This document shows positions 27,781 to 36,599 of a stretch of DNA of 64,000 nucleotides, in pieces; position 1 is the first letter of the stretch, and each line of letters begins with the position of its first letter. The position numbers and the translations under genes are program-made. The notes under the pieces are model-generated. The model worked only from the letters and a program-made list of their open reading frames with translations. It ran no database searches and was not told where the DNA came from. The DNA is from Shewanella sp. MBTL60-007 (GTDB lineage Bacteria > Pseudomonadota > Gammaproteobacteria > Enterobacterales > Shewanellaceae), in assembly GCF_019654915.1 (NCBI RefSeq), contig NZ_BPET01000019.1:25437-89436 (forward strand), in the 5' to 3' direction.

Positions 27781-28461
27781 TTACAAACGCTCATTGCGCA
27801 AGGTTTTGCCAAGGCGCTCTACCCACCAATCTATGGCATCCTTTGCATCATCGGTTGAGTCGATCATAGTGCTTAAATCTTTGCTGCCCGCTTTCCTGTC
27901 AATTACAGCAACGATAGGTTGAGCAGTCTTAGCATCGCTGATCATCAACTCTATGGTCGCGCTACCCACATTGGTATGCTCACCCGTCACGACCTTTGAA
28001 ATACTGGAAATGCCTAGCCCGACGGGTAGTATGCTGCTGGTCACAGCTAAGATAGGATTAGGTGTTTCGATATTCGTCAGGGCAACACTGACCCTGAGGG
28101 TGTTGTCATCTGGCTCTGTGACTAATTCAAAGCGTTGACTGGCTTTGTCTTTAATCTTACTCACCAGATATTGCGACACTTGAATAATCTCTTGCTCGTC
28201 AAGGTTATCGTAGCGGGTTTTATCATCCAGCACTAACCAAGCTTGATCGACGATAACCTTGTCATATTCATTGAGAATTTGCCTAAGATCCTGCAGGCTT
28301 TTGATTCTCGGCTGCGCCCAGATCAGATCGCTCCCGCCATCAGGCCCAGGGCGAAAGTCATCAAAGGAACTAAACATCTGCGATTTTTTATAATCATGAA
28401 TCGCTTCGCAGCCCATTAATAGAAGGCTCACTCCAAGCACACACCAACGTATCACCGTCAT
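27781..28461 (-). CDS. DUF3313 family lipoprotein
   Basis: 226 residues. A lipoprotein signal peptide ends in the lipobox LLMGC at about residue 18. The mature part matches DUF3313: an acidic start with FRPGPDGGSDLIWA, a central conserved beta region, a Gly-rich segment (ILPVGLGISSIS) and a C-terminal helix ending WWVERLGKTL. Likely outer-membrane-anchored and facing the periplasm. Function unknown. It lies alone between dbpA and yheV on the minus strand. Confidence 0.78.
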   Translation of the reverse strand: MTVIRWCVLGVSLLLMGCEAIHDYKKSQMFSSFDDFRPGPDGGSDLIWAQPRIKSLQDLRQILNEYDKVIVDQAWLVLDDKTRYDNLDEQEIIQVSQYLVSKIKDKASQRFELVTEPDDNTLRVSVALTNIETPNPILAVTSSILPVGLGISSISKVVTGEHTNVGSATIELMISDAKTAQPIVAVIDRKAGSKDLSTMIDSTDDAKDAIDWWVERLGKTLRNERL

Positions 28462-28601
28462 TACCTTTTACCCGTGTTCGCTAATACCAACATTTTGTTG
28501 GCCTACAAAGTAACTAGTTTACACGAGTCAAGATAAATATAAACACCAAGGTACACAGCTGTACATTTTACTAAGAGTGTATTTAGGCAAACTTCCGCAA
28601 G

Positions 28602-28808
28602 CTAATCTGGAGTAAATACGCCAATTACAGCACCCGTTGCCTTCTTTTCCACTTTCTCTTCGGTCTGTTGTTCACGATAGTCACAGTCAACGCACTCAAC
28701 CGTCTCCACACCATTTTCTTTAAATAGCACAATAGACTCTTTAGCCTGACACTTAGGGCATTTAGCGCCAGCCACAAAACGTTTTTTCACTTTTTTAGTT
28801 GTTGTCAT
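28602..28808 (-). CDS. yheV: YheV-like putative zinc-ribbon protein
   Basis: 68 residues with the YheV (DUF2387) pattern: KKRFVAGAKCPKCQAK, then CVDCDYRE, and C-terminal GVFTPD. The two CxxC pairs form a probable zinc ribbon. Cytoplasmic; function not known. ATG 28808 is preceded by GGAAGT. Divergent from yheS, the same neighbour as in enterobacteria. Confidence 0.85.
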   Translation of the reverse strand: MTTTKKVKKRFVAGAKCPKCQAKESIVLFKENGVETVECVDCDYREQQTEEKVEKKATGAVIGVFTPD

Positions 28809-28960
28809 GATTTTACTTCCAGTCCATATATACCTAACATTTTGCCATAAAAGCTGCGCCGTGACCGTATTTTTCCCCGATGCGCGTAGAAGTCGCTATG
28901 CCTTCTAGGCTATTATCACTTCCCAATATTTGCGCTAACTCAGACTTTAAGCCAACTTCA

Positions 28961-30871
28961 ATGATCACCATCACTCAAGCTCAACTCATTCGTGGCTCGA
29001 AAACCTTGCTCGATGAAACTTCGTTAACTGTCTACCCAGGCCACAAGGTCGGTCTAGTCGGTGCTAACGGTAGCGGCAAGTCGTCACTACTGGCACTAAT
29101 TATGGGCAAGATTAGCCTAGATAAAGGCGAATTCAGTCTGCCTAGCGGCTGGCAGATTGCCACAGTGGCGCAGGAGACTCCGGCACTTGAAGTTGCAGCA
29201 ATCGAATATGTGATCGATGGTGATACTGAGTATCGACAACTTGAGTCAGAATTACATGCAGCCCAAGAAGCCGATGACGGTCATAAGATTGCCCTACTTC
29301 ACGGAAAAATCGACGCCATTGGCGGCTACGCGATTCATTCTAGAGCGGCGAGCCTATTAGCGGGTCTAGGTTTTAGCGAGCAAGAACAGGGCAATCCGGT
29401 GAAGAGCTTCTCCGGTGGTTGGCGTATGCGCCTTAACTTGGCTCAAGCCCTGTTGTGCCGCTCAGATCTACTGCTACTCGATGAGCCAACCAACCACTTA
29501 GACTTAGACACCATGTATTGGTTAGAAGGTTGGATTAAAGCCTACCAAGGCACGCTAATTCTGATCAGTCACGACCGTGACTTTATCGATGGTATCGTCG
29601 ATGAAATCGTTCATGTCGAAAACACTAAGCTGAACTACTACAAAGGCAACTATACCTCTTTCGAGCGTATTCGTGCCGAACGTATGGCCCAGCAGCAGGT
29701 GGCCTTTGAGCGTCAACAGAAAGAGCGCGCCCATATGCAGTCTTTTGTCGACCGCTTCCGCTATAAAGCCAGTAAGGCAAAGCAAGCCCAGAGCCGCTTA
29801 AAAGCACTTGAACGTATGACCGAGCTGCTGCCATCACAAGCGGATAGCCCGTTTCATATGGCCTTTAGAGAGCCGGAAGCACTGCCAAATCCACTGGTGA
29901 CCATGGAGCAGGTTTCTATCGGTTACGGTGAAACCGAGATCCTTAAGAAGGTACACCTCAACCTAGTGCCTGGTGCTCGCATTGGTTTGCTTGGCCGCAA
30001 TGGCGCCGGTAAGTCGACCTTAGTGAAGCTACTTTCTGGTGAGCTTTCGCCAATGAAAGGGAAATATGAGACCAATCCTGGCTTAAACATCGGTTACTTT
30101 GCCCAGCACCAGCTAGAGTTTTTAAGCCTAGATGACTCACCACTGCAACACTTAGTGCGCCTCGCCCCTAACGCTAAGGAGCAGGAGCTACGTAACTTCC
30201 TAGGCGGATATGGCTTTAATGGCGATATGGCACTGGCGCCAGTGCGCCCTTTCTCTGGCGGTGAAAAGGCCCGCTTAGTGCTAGCACTGTTGGTATGGCA
30301 ACGCCCTAATCTATTGCTACTCGATGAACCGACCAACCACTTAGACCTAGAGATGCGCCATGCGCTGACCATGGCACTGCAAACCTTCGAAGGTGCCATG
30401 ATTATCGTCTCCCACGATAGACACTTACTGCGCCTAAGTTGTAGCGACTACTACCTTGTTGACCAAGGCGAAGTAAAAAGCTTCGACGGCGATCTCGATG
30501 ATTATCACCAGTGGCTGCTCGATGCCGCTAAGGCCGCCGGTAAGTCAGAAGAAGCTGAGCTAGCTAAACCCGTTCAAGATAAGAAGCTACAGAAGCGCTT
30601 GGAAGCTGAACTGAGACAGAAGCTGTCTCCGCTCAAAAAGGTACAAACTAAACTTGAGAAAGAGCAGCAAAAAGCAAACGAGCGCCTAAAAGAGCTTGAA
30701 GAGATGCTGGCCGACACCAGTCTTTATGATGCCGATAACAAGGCGAAACTCACTCAAGTACTTGCCGAGCGCACATCGCTGACGCAAGGGCTAGAAGAGA
30801 GTGAGATGGAGTGGTTAGAGATCCAAGAAGAGATCGAAACCATAGAGCAGAGCGTTCGCGCAGAAGCCTAA
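28961..30871 (+). CDS. yheS: ABC-F family ATPase YheS
   Basis: 636 residues, two ABC ATPase domains on one chain with no membrane segment. First domain: GANGSGKSS, SGGWRMR, LLLDEPTNHLD. Second domain: GRNGAGKST, SGGEKARL, LLLDEPTNHLD. An interdomain helical linker lies between (about 240-310), and a coiled-coil tail rich in Lys, Glu and Leu fills about 545-630. ABC-F proteins act on stalled or tethered ribosomes. The frame is open to 28880, but ATG 28961 gives the conserved YheS start; the ribosome-binding site there is weak. A hairpin follows the gene. Confidence 0.9.
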   Translation: MITITQAQLIRGSKTLLDETSLTVYPGHKVGLVGANGSGKSSLLALIMGKISLDKGEFSLPSGWQIATVAQETPALEVAAIEYVIDGDTEYRQLESELHAAQEADDGHKIALLHGKIDAIGGYAIHSRAASLLAGLGFSEQEQGNPVKSFSGGWRMRLNLAQALLCRSDLLLLDEPTNHLDLDTMYWLEGWIKAYQGTLILISHDRDFIDGIVDEIVHVENTKLNYYKGNYTSFERIRAERMAQQQVAFERQQKERAHMQSFVDRFRYKASKAKQAQSRLKALERMTELLPSQADSPFHMAFREPEALPNPLVTMEQVSIGYGETEILKKVHLNLVPGARIGLLGRNGAGKSTLVKLLSGELSPMKGKYETNPGLNIGYFAQHQLEFLSLDDSPLQHLVRLAPNAKEQELRNFLGGYGFNGDMALAPVRPFSGGEKARLVLALLVWQRPNLLLLDEPTNHLDLEMRHALTMALQTFEGAMIIVSHDRHLLRLSCSDYYLVDQGEVKSFDGDLDDYHQWLLDAAKAAGKSEEAELAKPVQDKKLQKRLEAELRQKLSPLKKVQTKLEKEQQKANERLKELEEMLADTSLYDADNKAKLTQVLAERTSLTQGLEESEMEWLEIQEEIETIEQSVRAEA

Positions 30872-30887
30872 TTTAGTGAGCAATACT

Positions 30888-30910
30888 AGGGGAGCATGGC
30901 TCCCCTTTTT
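30888..30910 (+). terminator. Rho-independent terminator after yheS
   Basis: 8-bp stem AGGGGAGC / GCTCCCCT with a 3-base loop and T-run. Confidence 0.82.
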
Positions 30911-30951
30911 GTTACCCTCACCTATACTGGATAACCAGAAGGTCTACCTCG

Positions 30952-31425
30952 ATGACATTGCCTAACCCTATTACTCCAAGCTTGTGGCATGATTGCGATA
31001 GCCTCTACATGGAGCATCAGACCCTGTGCTTGCAGTTACAGGATGACCACCAGCTCAATGTCAATTTATTACTATTAGCCCTATGGCTCGATAAACATCA
31101 CTACTCACTTCCAGAGCCACAATGGCAAACACTGCAACAAGCGACCCTAGCTTGGGAGCAAAAGCTGTTGCTTCCCTATAGGCAGTTAAGACGCCAGAGT
31201 AAGACGATGCTTGAAACTGACGAGTACCAACAGATGTTAAAGCTTGAGCTGGTGCTAGAGCGAAAGTCTCAGGCGATGATTTTAAAGGCGCTGCAATCTA
31301 TGCTTGTTAAAATCGGAGTAAACACCAATAACGCTAACCTCAGCCACTATTTAGCCCTGTTTGACCTAGATAGCCGCGATTTTCCGTCACTGCAAACAAG
31401 CCTGCATAACAATAAAAAACCTTAA
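30952..31425 (+). CDS. TIGR02444 family protein
   Basis: 157 residues, helical, rich in Leu and Gln, with a start (SLWHDCDSLYMEH-like) and central Trp/Leu pattern (LLLLALWLDKH) typical of TIGR02444 proteins, which lie next to yheS in Shewanella, Vibrio and Pseudomonas. Function unknown. Cytoplasmic by composition. Its last four bases overlap the end of the convergent GMC oxidoreductase gene. Confidence 0.75.
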   Translation: MTLPNPITPSLWHDCDSLYMEHQTLCLQLQDDHQLNVNLLLLALWLDKHHYSLPEPQWQTLQQATLAWEQKLLLPYRQLRRQSKTMLETDEYQQMLKLELVLERKSQAMILKALQSMLVKIGVNTNNANLSHYLALFDLDSRDFPSLQTSLHNNKKP

Positions 31426-33011
31426 CCGACTTTAAGTTTCTCAGCTAACCGTGTCGCGTTTCTTGCGGTAATACCATAGATAGATAGCTGCGGATTAGCC
31501 CCTAGACTCGTTGGGAATATCGAGCCATCCATCACTGATAGGTTATCGAAGTAGTGCGACTCACCGAAGCTATTCACCATCGACAACTTAGGGTCTTCTC
31601 CCATTGGACAGCCGCCCATCACATGGGCCGATGCAACAACGGTTTTCAAAGGCGCTAAGTCCATCTCACTGATCACTTTTTTAGCCTCACTCCAGCTCGA
31701 AAGATAGGGCATCCCCTCGCTTATCGGCAATACTTGCTGTGCACCGGCTGCAAATTGCAGCTCAGCCATACTAGCAAACGCGCGCCTTGCCGCTCGCCAA
31801 AATGCATCGGTTAACGGGTAATCGAGCGTGAAACCACGGTCGGTCAGCTTGACCTGCCCGCCCTGACTATTGTCATGGAAGCCATCTCTAACAAGCGCAA
31901 TGGTCACTTGTAGCTGATTAAACTTCTCCATCAGCTGGGCATGGCTTTGGCCATAACCAAGGGTTTTAGAAGCAATTAATATCGGATGGATAGGCGGTAC
32001 TTCAAGCTTATAACCAAGCTCACCATCTGCGCCATCTTGCCAGACGAACTCGTCAGAATAGATAGACTGAGGCGCACCGCTATGACCATTGATTGGATCG
32101 CTAAACACCGCGCCGCTCAAAAGAGTGGGATGCAGGAAAGTGCGCTTGCCAATGATTTCATGAGGGTCAGGCAGCTTAGAGCGCAGCATGATAGTTGGTG
32201 TGTGGATAGCGCCTGCTGCCAAGATATAATGCTTTGCCTTAAACATCAGCTCAACCGGAAGCGGCTTCATATTGTTATCGACCGCTTGGGCCTTCAACGC
32301 AAAAATCTTGTCGTTATGATGCTCAAGCTTGAGAACTTGAGCCTGACTCACCAATGTTGCACCACGCTCCAGTGCTGCCGGAATGGTAGTAACTAACATA
32401 GATTGCTTAGCATTGACCGGACAGCCCATACCGCAATAACCGGTATTCCAGCAACCCAGAACATTGCGCTTAATAACGGTATATTCCCAACCTAACTTCT
32501 CACAGCCGTGCTTTAACGCCTGATTATTACGGTTGGGCTCATAAGCCCACTCGCTAATGTTTAGTCGCTGCTCCATCTTCTCAAACCAAGGGTCTAACTC
32601 GGCACGAGACAGGCCTGCAACCGTTTTAGCCTGAGCCCAATAATCCAACGCTGGCTCAGGAGTACGAATCGAAGTGGTCCAGTTAACGGTTGTGGAGCCA
32701 CCGACGGCGCGCCCCTGAAAAATTCCGATAGCCTTATCTGTGGTCTTCATTCCAGCCGCTTGCTGGTAGAGATCGGGATAGGCGACTCGCTCCTCCATCA
32801 CAAAGTCTTTCGATGACTTAAGCTGACCAGACTCAACGATAATCACCGACAAACCTGCTTCGGTAAGAATTTCTGCCGCAACACCGCCCCCTGCACCACT
32901 GCCGACAATCACCACATCGGCTTCTAAAGTCTGGTTTTCGGTAAGCTTAGCCGCATTAATATGACTCCAACCGGAATCGAGCCCAGTAACAATTGGGTCT
33001 TCAATAGCCAT
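31422..33011 (-). CDS. GMC-family FAD-dependent oxidoreductase
   Basis: 529 residues. Dinucleotide-binding VIVGSGAGGGVAAE near residue 34, the GMC-type GRAVGGSTTVNW near residue 100, and the C-terminal catalytic histidine region HVMGGCPMGEDP plus the end motif NPQLSIYGITARNATRLAE. A Cys-rich CWNTGYCGMGCP segment near residue 190 resembles that of GMC long-chain alcohol or glucose dehydrogenases. Substrate unknown. There is no signal sequence on this subunit. The Tat-type small protein encoded upstream is probably its partner, as in gluconate/glucose dehydrogenase large-small subunit pairs, carrying it to the periplasm. Confidence 0.85.
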   Translation of the reverse strand: MAIEDPIVTGLDSGWSHINAAKLTENQTLEADVVIVGSGAGGGVAAEILTEAGLSVIIVESGQLKSSKDFVMEERVAYPDLYQQAAGMKTTDKAIGIFQGRAVGGSTTVNWTTSIRTPEPALDYWAQAKTVAGLSRAELDPWFEKMEQRLNISEWAYEPNRNNQALKHGCEKLGWEYTVIKRNVLGCWNTGYCGMGCPVNAKQSMLVTTIPAALERGATLVSQAQVLKLEHHNDKIFALKAQAVDNNMKPLPVELMFKAKHYILAAGAIHTPTIMLRSKLPDPHEIIGKRTFLHPTLLSGAVFSDPINGHSGAPQSIYSDEFVWQDGADGELGYKLEVPPIHPILIASKTLGYGQSHAQLMEKFNQLQVTIALVRDGFHDNSQGGQVKLTDRGFTLDYPLTDAFWRAARRAFASMAELQFAAGAQQVLPISEGMPYLSSWSEAKKVISEMDLAPLKTVVASAHVMGGCPMGEDPKLSMVNSFGESHYFDNLSVMDGSIFPTSLGANPQLSIYGITARNATRLAEKLKVG

Positions 33012-33053
33012 AAATACTCCCCTTTCCGGTCAAATGAGTCTTAACCAATAACT

Positions 33054-33092
33054 TCACTTCATATCCTCCAGAATACTTGGCTCAATATTCAT
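33054..33092 (-). pseudogene. Remnant duplicate of the end of the Tat-signal gene
   Basis: In the gap after the Tat-signal gene, a 12-codon minus-strand frame reads MNIEPSILEDMK and stops. The real gene ends in KPTFLEDMK. The shared DNA includes GAGGATATGAA. It looks like a decayed duplication of the 3' end rather than a gene. Confidence 0.4.
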
Positions 33093-33124
33093 GGCGAAAA
33101 TCGCTAGAGTCGTCACTAATTGCA

Positions 33125-33640
33125 TTATTTCATATCCTCAAGAAATGTCGGTTTAGCGTAATGCAATCGACTCCAGTGTTCAGGGCTTGAATAGTAGCTC
33201 GCCATCACTAGCTCTCTTAACCCCTGATAGGCAGTCACCATCATATCCATGAAGCTGGTACGCCAACTCTGCAGCATCTCAATCAATTCGGCTTGATTAC
33301 GCATCATCAAAGGCGTCATGCTGCCGGTTAAAATCAATAAGCCAAGTCGCCCCTCTAACATCTCAAGAAGTTGCTCTAGTTCGTCAAAGGAGTCTTGGGG
33401 AAGGATGGAGATGGTATGCTCGATAGCATCTAGAGTTCGATTTATCGAATCGCGTTTTAACGTAGCAACATCGGGGAGTGCTCCATCGAGAAAGACAGGA
33501 ACGAGCACGCTAAATAACAGACGGTGTTTGTCATCGAGTTCTTTATTGACGCCAACATAATCTGACGAGTAATAGTTTACTCCCAGCGCTAAGCAAGCCG
33601 TACCTGCTAATGCGGTTGTGATAAAGGTCCGTCGCTCCAT
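33125..33640 (-). CDS. Twin-arginine-signal small subunit-like protein (GMC partner)
   Basis: 171 residues. The N-terminus ERRTFITTALAGTACLALG is a twin-arginine-type signal (RRxF then a hydrophobic stretch). The remainder is helical and acidic, with no cofactor motif. It resembles the small subunit of gluconate 2-dehydrogenase or gamma subunit of FAD glucose dehydrogenase in size, signal and position before a GMC gene; this is inference. Such subunits help export and fold the large subunit. The GMC gene follows after 113 bp on the same strand. Confidence 0.68.
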   Translation of the reverse strand: MERRTFITTALAGTACLALGVNYYSSDYVGVNKELDDKHRLLFSVLVPVFLDGALPDVATLKRDSINRTLDAIEHTISILPQDSFDELEQLLEMLEGRLGLLILTGSMTPLMMRNQAELIEMLQSWRTSFMDMMVTAYQGLRELVMASYYSSPEHWSRLHYAKPTFLEDMK

Positions 33641-33806
33641 CGAGTCCTCTCATTGTTATTATGAATTTTATGGCGGCAAAACTGCGCGGCCCTAGCGCTT
33701 ACAACGACAAACAAAGCGAATAAAAGACCTGTATAAAATCTGTGTTACACTCTGCAGACAATAACAATTAAACATACGTTTTAATTTTCAGCAATAGCCA
33801 ATTACT

Positions 33807-34787
33807 ATGAGCCAGATATTTTCCCCCCCTTGGTGGGCCAAAAATCCCCATATCCAAACGATTCTACCCGTGCTAACCAAAGTGGACAAACCACAACTTA
33901 GACGTGAGCGATTAGAACTGAGCGACGGTGACTTTATCGATCTCGACTGGCAAGGCTCCCCTAAGGATAGTCAGCCGATATTGGTGATAATTCATGGCTT
34001 AGAAGGAAGTGCGCAATCCCATTATGCACGGCGTATGTTAGCGGCCTGTAAGGCGTTAGACTTATGTGCAGTGGTGCATCACCACCGCAGCTGCTCCGGA
34101 GAACTCAATCGTCTAGTGAGAGGCTACCACAGTGGCGACACTCAAGATCTACAAACCAGCTTGAATCACCTAAAGACGCAATATCCTGGCAGCCGCTTGC
34201 TTGCAGCGGGCTATAGCCTAGGCGGCAATGTGTTGGTTAAGTACCAAGGTGAGCAACAAGATAGCAGCCTGATTGACAGAGGCGTTGCCATCTCGGCACC
34301 ACTGCAGCTTGGCTCCTGCGCCAATCGACTTGAGAAAGGCTTCTCAAAAGTTTACCAAAGCTATCTGATTAAACAGTTACAAGAGAAGATGCGTGGGAAA
34401 ATAGCCAAACCCGAATTACAGCCCTTAATGCCCATAAATAAAAGTGACATTGAGCGGCTAACAACATTTTATGCCTTCGATGATAAGATCACCGCACCGC
34501 TACACGGTTTTACCGATGTTGATGACTACTATACTCGCGCCAGTGGCTTACCTTACCTAAGTCAGATCACTAAGCCGACCTTAGTCATTCACGCTAAAGA
34601 TGATCCCTTTATGACGCACGCAGTGATCCCATCAAAGGCACAACTATCCGATCAGGTACACTACGAACTGCACGAAAATGGTGGTCATGTGGGCTTTATC
34701 GATGGTGGTAGTCCGTGGCGACCGCAGTATTATCTTGAAAAACGCGTATTAAACTTTTTAACCTCATTGGAAACATCAGTATGTTAG
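33807..34787 (+). CDS. yheT: Alpha/beta hydrolase YheT
   Basis: 326 residues of the YheT/ABHD family. Nucleophile elbow GYSLGGN near residue 138, oxyanion-side HGLEG near residue 75, likely catalytic Asp in HAKDDPF near 265 and His in GGHVGF near 295. The N-terminal PPWWAKNPHIQTILP is characteristic of the family. Substrate not established; esterase activity is the usual inference. Overlaps yheU by seven bases, so the two are co-translated. Confidence 0.9.
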   Translation: MSQIFSPPWWAKNPHIQTILPVLTKVDKPQLRRERLELSDGDFIDLDWQGSPKDSQPILVIIHGLEGSAQSHYARRMLAACKALDLCAVVHHHRSCSGELNRLVRGYHSGDTQDLQTSLNHLKTQYPGSRLLAAGYSLGGNVLVKYQGEQQDSSLIDRGVAISAPLQLGSCANRLEKGFSKVYQSYLIKQLQEKMRGKIAKPELQPLMPINKSDIERLTTFYAFDDKITAPLHGFTDVDDYYTRASGLPYLSQITKPTLVIHAKDDPFMTHAVIPSKAQLSDQVHYELHENGGHVGFIDGGSPWRPQYYLEKRVLNFLTSLETSVC

Positions 34788-35035
34788 TGCCTTATGAGTC
34801 TTTAACCCAGTTACCTAGCGAGACTTTTGACAACCTCATTAAAGAGTATCTTATCAGCCAAGTCGAAGATGGCAGCTTTTCTGGTGATGGTGAACATAGT
34901 ATGGATAGAGCCATCGTTCAGTGCAGGGCCGCACTCAAACAGGGGATCTTAGTGGTTGAATATAACGAGGAAGAGGAATCCATCGGCATCAGACGCAAAG
35001 AAGATATCGTCTATCAAGAGAGTGATTACGATTAA
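34781..35035 (+). CDS. yheU: YheU family protein (UPF0270)
   Basis: 84 residues matching YheU: start MLVPYESL, LIKEYL, then a charged GDGEHSMDRAIVQCRAALKQG and an acidic tail. Small acidic cytoplasmic protein of unknown function. Its ATG lies inside yheT, seven bases before the yheT stop; prkB follows after 130 bp, the same order as in enterobacteria. Confidence 0.87.
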   Translation: MLVPYESLTQLPSETFDNLIKEYLISQVEDGSFSGDGEHSMDRAIVQCRAALKQGILVVEYNEEEESIGIRRKEDIVYQESDYD

Positions 35036-35165
35036 ATTGACCTAAGCGAAGCGAGTCCGTATAACTTAAGATACTGAACCGCAATCTGCTTACCTGAGTC
35101 ACTATAGTTAGCCATTTAGGCTAGTGTACAGGTGATAGTTAACTATCTATATTTTGGGTAAAAAA

Positions 35166-36053
35166 ATGTCAGCGAAACATCCGATCATTGCAGTAACTGG
35201 CTCCTCTGGTGCAGGCACGACGACCACGACAACAGCATTTAATCATATCTTTAGACAACTCGGCATTAATGCCGCGATTGTGGAAGGCGACAGCTTTCAT
35301 CATTTCACCCGCCCAGAAATGGCGGTAATGATCCGTAAAGAGAAGACCGAGAATCGAAATATTAGCTATTTCGGCCCGGAAGCGAATGACTTTAACCGTC
35401 TTGAGCAGTGTTTCAGGGATTACAGTAATACTGGACAAGGTGAGACTCGCGCCTATTTACACACTTTCGATGAAGCAGTGCCCTTTAACCAGATGCCCGG
35501 CACTTTTACCCAATGGCACCCATTGCCTGAAAATACCGATATGCTCTATTACGAGGGGCTTCATGGTGGTGTTGTCACCGATGACTGTGACGTCGCCCAA
35601 CATGTGGATCTGCTTATCGGCATGGTACCGATTGTTAACCTTGAATGGATTCAGAAGATTATCCGAGATACTTCGGAGCGTGGCCACAGTCGTGAAAAGG
35701 TGATGGATTCAATCGTACGCAGTATGGACGATTATATTAACCATATGACACCACAGTTTTCTCGCACCCATATTAACTTCCAGCGCGTGCCCACGGTAGA
35801 CACCTCAAATCCATTTAGCGCTAAAAGCATTCCAACCTTAGATGAAAGCTTTGTGGTGATCCGTTTTCGTGGCATAAAAAATGTCGACTTTCCCTACTAC
35901 CTAAAAATGATCCAAGGCTCATTTATGTCACGCATGAATACATTAGTGGTACCCGGTGGCAAGATGTCCCTAGCCATGGAGCTCATCCTTACCCCATTGG
36001 TAAAAGATTTGATGGACAAGCGACTAGAACTTATTACTCAAGAGGATGAGTAA
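35166..36053 (+). CDS. prkB: Phosphoribulokinase-like protein PrkB
   Basis: About 295 residues, similar to E. coli PrkB (YhfW) over its full length. The P-loop is GSSGAGTTTT, with Thr where Lys is usual in Walker A; this is shared by the family. Further conserved blocks are EGDSFHHFTRPEM, EANDFNRLEQ and YYEGLHGG. There is no RuBisCO gene here and the true substrate in non-autotrophs is unknown. TTG 35154 is in frame, but ATG 35166 gives the family start. Last gene of the yheT-yheU-prkB set. Confidence 0.88.
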   Translation: MSAKHPIIAVTGSSGAGTTTTTTAFNHIFRQLGINAAIVEGDSFHHFTRPEMAVMIRKEKTENRNISYFGPEANDFNRLEQCFRDYSNTGQGETRAYLHTFDEAVPFNQMPGTFTQWHPLPENTDMLYYEGLHGGVVTDDCDVAQHVDLLIGMVPIVNLEWIQKIIRDTSERGHSREKVMDSIVRSMDDYINHMTPQFSRTHINFQRVPTVDTSNPFSAKSIPTLDESFVVIRFRGIKNVDFPYYLKMIQGSFMSRMNTLVVPGGKMSLAMELILTPLVKDLMDKRLELITQEDE

Positions 36054-36159
36054 CTTTTACTAAGCCATTACTTATTAAGATTAGTTTAAGCCTGCTTATG
36101 TAGACTGCGGCTTATCGGGATTTCAGGCGAAAGAACGATAAGTTAGCGGTCCCTTGGAG

Positions 36160-36510
36160 GTAAATTCCCCCATCTTGATCTGTTTGTTTCCTTGGGACTG
36201 TTAACTGACCTCTTCTTAGATTTTTTATCAAAAGTAAATTCCACATCCATGCTTGATCTGTTTGCTGCCTTGGGATTGCTAACTGACCTCTCCTTATTAA
36301 AACCCCTGAAAAGTAAATTCCACATCCATGCTTGATCTGTTTGTTTCCTTGGGATTGCTAGCTGACCTTACAAAGACCCACAATAGTAAATTCCACCGTC
36401 ATGCTTGATCCGTTTGTCTTCTTGGGACTGTTAACTGACCTCTTTTTAAAAGCGCTGACTGACCTCTTCTTATTAACCCCCCAGAAAAGTAAATTCCATC
36501 AGGATGCTCG
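36160..36510. repeat. Degenerate tandem repeat array, units of about 73-103 bp
   Basis: Five units each begin GTAAATTCC at 36160, 36234, 36313, 36386 and 36489, giving spacings of 74, 79, 73 and 103. Each unit contains variants of GCTTGATCTGTTTG, CTTGGGA and TAACTGACCTC; the longest has an inner duplication of the last block. The repeats lie between prkB and the convergent Sel1-like gene, and no convincing gene covers them. Confidence 0.85.
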
Positions 36511-36533
36511 TACTGCTCTTGGTGTTTTTCAGG

Positions 36534-36566
36534 CACAAAAAAAGCTCCTATTTAGGAGCTTTCTAT
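36534..36566. terminator. Terminator between the repeat array and the Sel1-like gene
   Basis: Stem AAAGCTCCT / AGGAGCTTT (36541-36549 / 36554-36562), 4-base loop. On the minus strand it is followed by a run of T, so it serves the Sel1-like gene best. Confidence 0.82.
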
Positions 36567-36599
36567 TTATCAGTACTGTTCATGAGCAGTATACAATGA

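Noticed and set aside
36143..36325. Minus-strand open frame of 60 codons with repeated motifs
   Set aside because: It lies wholly inside the degenerate tandem repeats, has no ribosome-binding site, and its repeats simply reflect the DNA repeats.
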